A program made the translations under genes and the position numbers. Shown here piece by piece: positions 57,097-64,000 of a stretch of 64,000 nt of DNA. The stretch lies in the NCBI GenBank assembly GCA_037157565.1, contig JAZHRO010000063.1, positions 90,486,001-90,550,000 on the forward strand, in the 5' to 3' direction. Source of the DNA: Thalassia testudinum (lineage: Eukaryota > Streptophyta > Magnoliopsida > Alismatales > Hydrocharitaceae). Numbering within the stretch: the stretch's first letter is position 1; the number at the start of each line of letters is the position of its first letter. The notes below the pieces were generated by a model. It did no database searches. It was not told where the DNA came from and saw nothing but the letters and a program-made list of their open reading frames with translations.

Positions 57097-58519
57097 GCAC
57101 CAGAAGAATGCCTGTAGACGAGAGAGAAGATAGATGAGAGAAACGTCGGTCACTCAATGCAAGCAATCAAACTGGTTCTTAGAGTGTCAACCCTAATTAG
57201 ACCTAATCCTGGCTCCCCAAAACACGACTGGGTTAGATCAACCCTTGAATTACTTGGCTGTCCAGAAGGGTGGGACCCCTTAGGACACCCCGCACGGTGG
57301 GACACCACTAAAGGTTAACGTGGTTACCGCACTGACCTTTCTTGTCACCAGTGGGTCCAAGTAGACAAGGCCTTGACCTTAGTCCAATCTAGTTTCAAGT
57401 CCCTAAGTCTATTAGTCTTGCCTAGGGCACGTCTACTCAATTTTAGGCATGGGTTTGATGTGCTTTTGTTATATGATGGGAGTTAGGGGAGTGTTTGCCC
57501 TTAAAAATTGATTTTGAAATGTATAATGCGTAGGTAAAAAGGGTTTACAAGCAATTTTTCTTGATGAAGTGAATTTTAAGATTCGAATGCTTGTGTTTAT
57601 GAGTTTTAGGGTTCACTTGAGTTAATATTTTCAATCAAGGTTTTGATGAGACACACAAGAGTTTTGCAAATCCCAATTTGTTTGATAGATTTTATTTAAA
57701 TATGGAAATGCAGGTGTGCTTTATCCTTAATATAGAACCCTAAGCACAGATAATTCTAGATGATTCTTTTAAGTTCAAAATCGGATGAGTGGTACGACCC
57801 AAGCAATGTAATCAATTGGTCTTCTTGCACCACTAACTAGGCACTTAGAAAATATTTTCAAGAATTTTTAATGCACATTTTCTATTTTTTTCTAGTTTAA
57901 AGTGTACTGGGGGTTTTGCAGTCTGTTTTGACCTCCAGTTGGTGATTGGATAATCCATGCAATCAAATGTGCAAGAAATAATTTTTTTTCAAATTTTTTC
58001 TAAATTATTTATTATTTCATAAATTCAGTACCGTAAATTTCAAGTCAATCAAAGTTGTATAAAAATTCATATGATATTTTAAACTCCGAAAAATCAGAAA
58101 CTATATTCGAATTGACAATAGATCAGTGCATGAATTTTTTTAAATTTATGTACCTCAGATTTGTGTGAAATTTGGATATGTTGTTCCTGACTTCAAAACT
58201 TATGTCTAATAAAAATTTGAGAATTTTTGGATGTGCGGATCTTCAAGAATTGATTTTATAAGTTAAGATTTTATTTCAGACTGAAAATCAAGAGAATTTT
58301 TTTTTCAATAAGTAAACAAATTCTAACTAATCCTAGGGTTCAAGCAAATCCTAAATCTAACTAATCTAAACTACAAGTACTTACTTGAGGTTTGAACCTG
58401 CAATTCCCGTTGTGTTTTATTCTGATTTCCTTGTTTTCCTACACACATGAAATCAACGAAAATAGCAAGTTAGAAATCTCAAATTCGCATCAAAGAAAGC
58501 TTCAAAAATTTTTGTTGCC
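57097..58519 (-). other. Untranslated leader of G
   Basis: No gene. On the minus strand TACTTGG (plus 57357-57363) pairs with CCAAGTA (plus 57251-57257), enclosing about 100 nt with CACTGGTGACAAGAAAGGTC, the counterpart of the leader domain of C. 57430-58510 is AT-rich without recognisable motifs. Confidence 0.6.
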
Positions 58520-58537
58520 TCCTCGGCAATGACGCCA
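58520..58537 (-). other. Primer binding site of G, tRNA-Asp-like
   Basis: TGGCGTCATTGCCGAGGA on the minus strand, a few bases from the LTR end. It has three changes from the tRNA-Asp complement seen in C, consistent with the age of G. Confidence 0.8.
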
Positions 58538-58540
58538 ACC

Positions 58541-60208
58541 TGTTCGGTACGTAATTCATGTTTTAAAAGTTAATTCAGTTGTAGTATGACACAAAAACAT
58601 GTCGACAAATAAATTTATAAAATCGGTGAGTACCCGGTCATTTGCAAGGAGGCAACCACAATTTACGTAGAAGTGTTTCAATAGAACTTGTTCTAAACAG
58701 ATATTTATATATGTATATATGTATAGGAATCAGATATATACATTCAGAAGATCAGAATTTTGTTGCAATTAAAATAGAGTTTTCACAATAGAGAATGCTA
58801 CTAGAAATAAATAGATAGATAGATAGAGAGAGATACAGAGAGAGAAAGTGGTAGAGAGATGACGTCGCTTGTAGGATGCTTGTGTGAGGTGCGGTAGTTC
58901 CTCAGATCCAGAGTGCTGGGACGAAGGTCGAAGTAGAGTTGTAGAGGGATGGAGAGTTGCAGAGAAGGTGGAAGTTATCTGGAGTTGATAGAAGAGGGAT
59001 ACTTCAACTAGGGGGGCTTTGGCCTTCTTTTATAGCTTTTATGGAGGGCAAAGTGGGCATTTTAGCCTTCTATCTCATGTAACTCTTGGGCAATCAGATC
59101 CATTTATCAGGAGATCAACGGATCAAATCTGGCCTCAAAATAACCTCCAACGTGCCCTCTACGCACAAATTCAATCTGGGCTTGATAGATGGTGCGCTCT
59201 CGTGTGTTGGATCAGGATCGGATGGCTCCCACTCATCCGCGTGCGTTCTCTTCTTTTTCTTGCTCGCCGCTCGCTTAATCTGAGCTCCTTATCCTCAGCC
59301 GTCCGATCTCACAATTGGATGGCTCACGCAGGCATGCATCTTGCATTTGCGTTTCAAAAATCGCGTGGGATTACATGTTCGACCACGGCGCGCTCTGATC
59401 ATGCCACGTGGTCACGCCTCCACCCTTCGATCGCCATCTGACGACATAATTGCGCCTGCACTCCACCGCCTTCCGAATCCTCGCGCATCACCACTCGAAT
59501 GCACGTTTCGTACTTGTAGTTGAGTGCGCTCACCGCTACGCCACATGTCCACATTGTTAGGTTTTTATTTTAAGGAAGCTTATTCTCGTCCGTTGGATGA
59601 AGATCTAACGGTCAAGATTTCCTTTCCTTTGATGAAGCACGATTGGATGGGTCGCATGGCACGCTCGTGGCCGTTGGATGAAGATCCACTGGCCCACAAC
59701 GTGCGAGGGTGAACTTCCTAGATGGGGCGGTGATGAGGGGGCAGCTGTGATGGCACCACATGATGTCATTGTGGCCGTCCATCTTCTTTTCCTTGTATTT
59801 GGTGCTATAAACCTCCGATCGGGTTGATTTTCTCGCCGTTGGACTGCGATCGTTGATCTGGATTCATCCGTGTGGTTGAATTCTTCATCTAAGGCACGGA
59901 TCTTTGTCTTTTGGCTTTATGATCTTCGTTCTTTTATGGACTGCACAAGATGCCCTAGTTGTCTAATCGAGACAATTTTGGAAGCGTTAGACTCCCATCA
60001 TCATTCTGATCAGATCTATCATCCGTGGCTTTGAATCATCTATGATTAAAATCATCTCTCTTTTAGGTCATAAAATGACAATATTATCTATATGACTAAC
60101 AAACTAGCTTTTGTGCAAATTACGATGCCTATGAATGCATTATTCCTAAGTTCTGCTAGAATCTAACTTATTTCAGGTGATTTAGGTTGCATGATTGTTG
60201 TGCAATCA
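58541..60208 (-). repeat. 5' LTR of G
   Basis: 1,668 bp, homologous along its length to 44029-45702. Minus-strand TATAAAAG at 59027-59034. Plus-side start TGTTCGGTAC, end TGCAATCA. Confidence 0.9.
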
Positions 60209-60213
60209 ATATG

Positions 60214-60823
60214 CACTCCCTCTTTGCCCAACACACATTGTAAGCTTAACAGTGGGAGAATGTTAAATTATTGGTTGATTTTCCACGAGATTATTTTCTA
60301 AGAATATTATTTGCATGCATTTGAATTCCAAATCATTTAACTGCAGAAATTATGGTTGCCTCTAGGGTTGCATGGGACTAGATATGATTCTTGATACATA
60401 TCATTATCTATAGATTTGATTTGTGACATTTGTATTTGGTGATAATTTGAAAAATCATACATTGCTGTTATGTCCAGTGAGTTGGAGTATTCTCACGTAT
60501 TTTGACTTGGGTTGAAAGGTACTTCATTGCGTAATAAAAGGCATATTTGGTTTCCATGTACATGGTTCTTACAGACTTGTTGCTCTACTTTAGCTTTCTC
60601 TGAGCCTTTGTGATTGATGATGGAAAACATTGGTTAGAGGGATTTAAAGAAATTATTCATGAGTTTTTTTGCATTTGTTCCTTTCTGTGGATACAACCTA
60701 ACTTTCGTGGTTAGTTTTGATTGATAAATATTTTTGATCGGAATTTTTCCACCATGATTTACATTACTACGATGACGTATTTCTCTAATGCATCATTCTG
60801 TCAAGCTAAATCTCTCGTTTAAT
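60214..60823 (+). repeat. 3' LTR of E, second piece
   Basis: Continues 44028. 60392-60808 aligns closely with 4930-5340 of the 5' LTR (for example GGTTTCCATGTACATGG near 60550 and 5090). The end, CTCTCGTTTAAT, no longer reads CA. 60214-60390 has no counterpart in the 5' LTR. Confidence 0.75.
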
Positions 60824-61455
60824 AGAGCTTATAAGCACATTTTGTGGTTTAGGTGTCTCAAATGGTACTATCTCAAAGTATCGAAGTGAGAGCTTGAATT
60901 CACTAGGAGTTTCTCTCACGGTGTCACGAGGTGTTGGGGTGTAAGGTTCCTAGGAGGTGCCTTGGATGGTGCTATCATAGCATCGGAGCAAGAGCCTCTT
61001 CAAGGATCGATGATGGGAATGATGATTCTGACACAATATGTACTAGGGATAATCTAAAGCTAGGCATGGGGGAGAAAACCAACAAAAAAAAGTTGGCCAA
61101 TCATAATGCATTGACACTTAGATTTTCAATGACATGCAAATTATAGATCAAGTTCTTAGGTTAAGGAGTTTCTAACTGTGAAGATGGGATTTCAAGATAG
61201 CTAGAATCAGAAGGGGTAAATTAGTTGAGTTCTTGGGTGGATGCATAGATCCTAATTATTCTAGCCCTTGGATTCAAAGACAAATTTTGATGTTTTATCA
61301 AAAACAAATCTCGTACCTTCATTTATCAAAATCAACCAAAGTCCTATAAAAGAAATTTCTCCTCAAAACGAAAAAAATTATTTTCGTAATTTTCAATATT
61401 ATTATTTTGCGAAATAAGTTTTGCTAGGGACTAGGAAAAGCTAAGTATGGGGGTG
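60824..61455 (+). other. 3' noncoding region of M, right part, with hairpins and PPT
   Basis: AAGCAC (60833-60838) is the partner of GTGCTT at 3232. Two hairpins of the shared array are recognisable: GGTAC/GTATC with loop TATCTCAAA (60864-60882) and GGTGC/GCATC with a shortened loop TATCATA (60968-60984). The middle one is degraded. The tail GGATCGATGATGGGAATGAT follows at about 61003. A GGCATGGGGGAG tract is near 61062, and AGTATGGGGGTG (61444-61455) is the terminal PPT. No gene. Confidence 0.65.
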
Positions 61456-61493
61456 TGATAAGATCTTATTTATCATCATTCTTAAGCATATTT

Positions 61494-63224
61494 TGAAATT
61501 GCACTAGAGGGAGGATGAATCTTATTGGATAAAAAATATGAGAAAATAGCAATCCAATCACATAAAATATTCACCACAAGCGACAATAAATTTTTAGGTG
61601 GAAATCCCAAGGGTAAAAACCACCACCTAAGCCTCTCGACTTAGGATTTCCCGGTCGACCGAGTTGACCAAATCCACTAACCAAACTACAGTGAGGGTAG
61701 TTCAACCTCAATACAACCACGCTACTTTAACCTGAGGGTAGCGTAACTCAAACCACTCTTCTCCATGGAGAGTATTTTGTCTCATGAAGGAGACAGGAAT
61801 TCACCACATGAATACCCAACCAAAAACAAAATGAAAAGTATAATAACTTCTAGAGCCCAAATGTAAGATTTAAATTATGCTACTATAGGAAAGGTGACTT
61901 CCTTAGGATGGAACTGAGCAGGCGTGATTACGCAGGTATTCGATGCTCTCGGATGTGAAGTATAGAGCTTCGAGAGCAAGGAATTTCTCTTCTATATAAT
62001 CTCTTTCTCTTAAGCACTCAAATGGTGGAAAGTATTGCTCCTTAAGATATGTATTGCCAAGGGGAGGTCCTCCTCTATTTAAAGTAGTATTAGGAACCTT
62101 CAAGAAGGCCTTGGAGAGGTCTCATAGCTGTTGGAAACAAATCCAAGGTAAATTAGGCCGAAATCAGGGTCATAATGTTTCTGATAGTAGAATCAGATGT
62201 CTAATGTTAGGGTCACACATTTGGTCAGACATCTAATGACAAGTTTAGATGTTTGATTTAAAGGGTTAGAGTTCTGATTCTGTCAGACAGAAACAAGATC
62301 TAGGTTAGACATCTGGAAAGCTATTTTAGGACATCTAGGTAAAAATTTGGACATCTAATTCTGTGCGGGTTCATTCCTATTTTGGATCAGATCTAAATAG
62401 AGTTCTAGTATAAAGAGGTCAAACGATGTATTGGACATCTAGACATGGTATTGGTCATATGAAATTAAACATGCTATATGAGAATTGATTCTTGAGAAGC
62501 CAATGGTTAGATTTGGTCTGACATCTTAAGATTTTGGTCTAACGTCTCTTTATCAGACGTATGGAAGGCTCTACGGACATTTGCCAATACTAAAAAGTTA
62601 TTTTCTGTGTTGGATCTCGAAGATATTGAGCTAAGAGTCCAATGGTCCTATTATTGGATGTTTGGCAAGGTCATCAGACGTCTTATAGGATGTTTGGATA
62701 TAAGTCAGGATGTCTAAATGGAAAGGCACAGAATATGAATTTCTAGCCGAGATAATTAGATGTCGGGTCATAAAATCAGACAACTTAAAAGTATGGATTA
62801 GATGTCTGGTAATCATGTTGGACATTTGATCAGCCTGTCTGATTCCTATTTTGGCTTTCTAACTTTATTCTAAGGTTTGCCTAAGTGTCCTAAGGATGTA
62901 TAAGTGTTCATAGGACTAAAGGTGATATACTTTGGGCTCTTTATCATGATTCTAAGGAAAATGTAAAGAGCAAAAAATAAATACAAGTGCATTGACAACA
63001 CTTCCATCTTATTCTTCAAACTCTTTCTTCTTCAAGTTTTCACTCCATGCGAAGCACTTTCTCCTTCATCAAGCTCCTCCATCCCACCATGTATATGAGC
63101 TTGAGCTCCTTGCACTTGCTTGCATTTGCATCAAACCTGAAACTTATATATTCAAATGCAAATGTCAAAATACGCTTATTTTGTTATCATCAAAATTAAC
63201 AATCGAGATGCCTTCACACAAACA
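61494..63224 (-). mobile_element. Element K: solo LTR of the B (Sirevirus-like) family
   Basis: 1,731 bp, duplication TATTT at 61489-61493 and 63225-63229. It aligns along its length with the LTR of B: AGGTGGAAATCCCAA near 61600, CAACCACGCTAC near 61714, TTGTTATCATCAAAA near 63181. Most GACGTC cores of B have become GATGTC or GACATC. Much older than B, same orientation. Confidence 0.88.
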
Positions 63225-63752
63225 TATTTCACACCTAGTTCATAGGTATTTTACACCTGCACTACAGTATTAGGTGTGCATTAGGCATACATGCATATTT
63301 AGGGACATTGCATGCATTATTAGGTTATCATAGTGTTTTATCTTATTAATATGCATTATTTGCTTGTCAGGGATTGCGGGACGTTCGCAAATTATCTAAA
63401 CCTTGGCAAACTAGAAAGAAAGGTAGAAACTCTAATCAAGAGAATACGATCAATTTGAACTCGGAAACCCGGTTGTAGTTCGGTGCTAGTGTTAGCACCT
63501 CCTTAAATTGTCAAAAATATGTATTTTGAGTCAAACCCTATCCAAATGTTGTCAAAAGGGTGCCATATATGATATTGTTGGATTTCCCTTGTCGCAAGCT
63601 TTCTGGTGATGGTTGTTTCACGCGAATCCAATGTGTATAGCTCTAGTTATTGCCAAAAGAAGTTGAAAGGGACCTCAATGTAAGGTGAACCAGCCTTAGG
63701 GGTATTTCAGGTATTTCACCTTACTAAAACTATTTGCAACAACCTTTGGGCC

Positions 63753-63760
63753 TATATAAG
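63753..63760 (+). promoter_or_regulatory. TATA box in the 3' LTR of M
   Basis: TATATAAG between GGGCC and GACCCC, about 0.55 kb after K; likely the core promoter of the LTR. Confidence 0.5.
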
Positions 63761-64000
63761 GACCCCTTTGGGTCATTGGGTTGCAATTAGCCCTTAAACC
63801 ACCAAAAACCCAAAGAGAAAGAGAAAAGGAAAGAATTAGAAAAATCTAATTAGGTTTCGCAGGGACTTAAGTGAGATTCCAAATTTTGCGGGCTTCCCAC
63901 CAAAAACTCACAAAAAACACCGATGGTAGTGACGCATGGCAATGCGGGGCATTGACGGGCGATGCATGGTGGGCTGGCGAGCGCAAGCACTCGCAAAGGT

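Larger units (their letters stand above)
44029..60208 (-). mobile_element. Element G: old, inactive Athila-like Ty3/gypsy element, split by H and I
   Basis: Duplication ATATG at 44024-44028 and 60209-60213; LTRs 44029-45702 (3') and 58541-60208 (5'), 1,674 and 1,668 bp. On the minus strand the LTR starts TGATT and ends CGAACA. A tRNA-Asp-type primer site and PPT are present, and gag-pol is full of stops. The LTRs differ at roughly a tenth of positions by eye, largely C/T and G/A changes, so the insertion is far older than A or C. Removing H and I leaves about 12.2 kb. Confidence 0.9.
3291..60823 (+). mobile_element. Element E: non-autonomous Athila-like element, split by F and G
   Basis: Blocks are: 5' LTR (about 3291-5357), internal DNA 5358-8315 and 41416-42910, and 3' LTR 42911-44028 plus 60214-60823. 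The LTR pair is recognised by shared sequence: GTGTGCCACCGAC (about 3860 and 42930), the GCTACAGTGAAGAGG region (about 4838 and 43890), and the last ~430 bp (about 4930-5340 and 60392-60808). Without the nested elements the internal region is only about 4.5 kb and has no pol. The termini are eroded: the candidate duplication AGAGC (3286-3290 and 60824-60828) leaves LTR ends that are not TG...CA. The boundary of the 3' LTR at about 42911 looks like a deletion junction that removed the PPT and the LTR start. Confidence 0.7.
2138..64000 (+). mobile_element. Element M: oldest Athila-like Ty3/gypsy remnant, split by E and K
   Basis: M is seen as three blocks: pol tail and 3' noncoding DNA (2138-3290), more 3' noncoding DNA (60824-61455), and the 3' LTR (61456 to beyond the window end). 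The two internal blocks are joined by structure: GTGCTT at 3232-3237 on the left pairs with AAGCAC at 60833-60838 on the right, the same stem that is uninterrupted in A, C and E. E therefore inserted into the loop of this stem. The 3' LTR is interrupted by solo LTR K. The 5' part of M is outside the window or was lost at 2137. Confidence 0.7.
61456..64000 (+). repeat. 3' LTR of M, interrupted by K, runs off the window
   Basis: Starts TGATAAGATC right after the PPT; pieces 61456-61493 and 63230-64000. TATATAAG at 63753-63760 is a plausible TATA box. The R/U5 end lies beyond the window. Confidence 0.7.

Overview
The window is repeat-dense plant nuclear DNA. Athila-type Ty3/gypsy elements primed by tRNA-Asp, and a Sirevirus-type Ty1/copia element with multiple polypurine tracts, are known only from plants. 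I see no host gene, tRNA, rRNA or CRISPR array. Angiosperm is a safe call; the species is not readable from the sequence.

Nearly all 64 kb resolves into one stack of nested LTR retrotransposons, here named M, E, F, B, A, C, G, H, I and K. M is the oldest frame: its pol tail and 3' noncoding DNA are at 2138-3290 and 60824-61455, and its 3' LTR runs from 61456 past the window end. E (about 3291-60823) interrupts M. F, a solo LTR on the minus strand (8316-41410, duplicated site ATAAC), interrupts E. Two elements interrupt F. B is a minus-strand, non-autonomous Sirevirus-like element (9561-25893, GTGAG). C is a full-length Athila-like element (27346-41221, CTTAT). A is a full-length Athila-like element (9795-21136, ACAAC) lying inside one LTR of B. 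G is an old minus-strand Athila-like element (44029-60208, ATATG) inside the 3' LTR of E. G carries two solo LTRs, H (49695-51269, CATTG) and I (52163-54514, TTAAT). K, a solo LTR of the B family (61494-63224, TATTT), sits in the 3' LTR of M. Positions 1-2137 are unassigned and probably another LTR.

A has an intact 1,804-residue Gag-Pol, and its two 1,734-bp LTRs differ by about six bases. C has Gag and Pol in one frame separated by a single UAG, and its LTRs differ by about five substitutions and one indel. Both look recent. B keeps an intact but internally deleted Gag-like ORF and no pol. E, G and M are decayed.

The most interesting signal is not protein coding. The Athila-like copies A, C, E and M share, between pol and the 3' LTR, an array of short hairpins with the same TATCTCGAA-type loop and covarying 5-bp stems. 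Just before the array is a second closed stem (GYGCTT/AAGCRC). A long-range stem in the leader just upstream of gag is also maintained by compensatory changes in A, E, C and G. A second, internal polypurine tract follows pol in all five Athila-like elements. These look like conserved RNA elements of the retrotransposon life cycle. A separate theme is GACGTC palindromes, which crowd the LTRs of unrelated families (B/K, A, I).

The nesting, duplicated sites and stems were read by eye. Ages assume a commonly used plant LTR substitution rate of 1.3e-8 per site per year.
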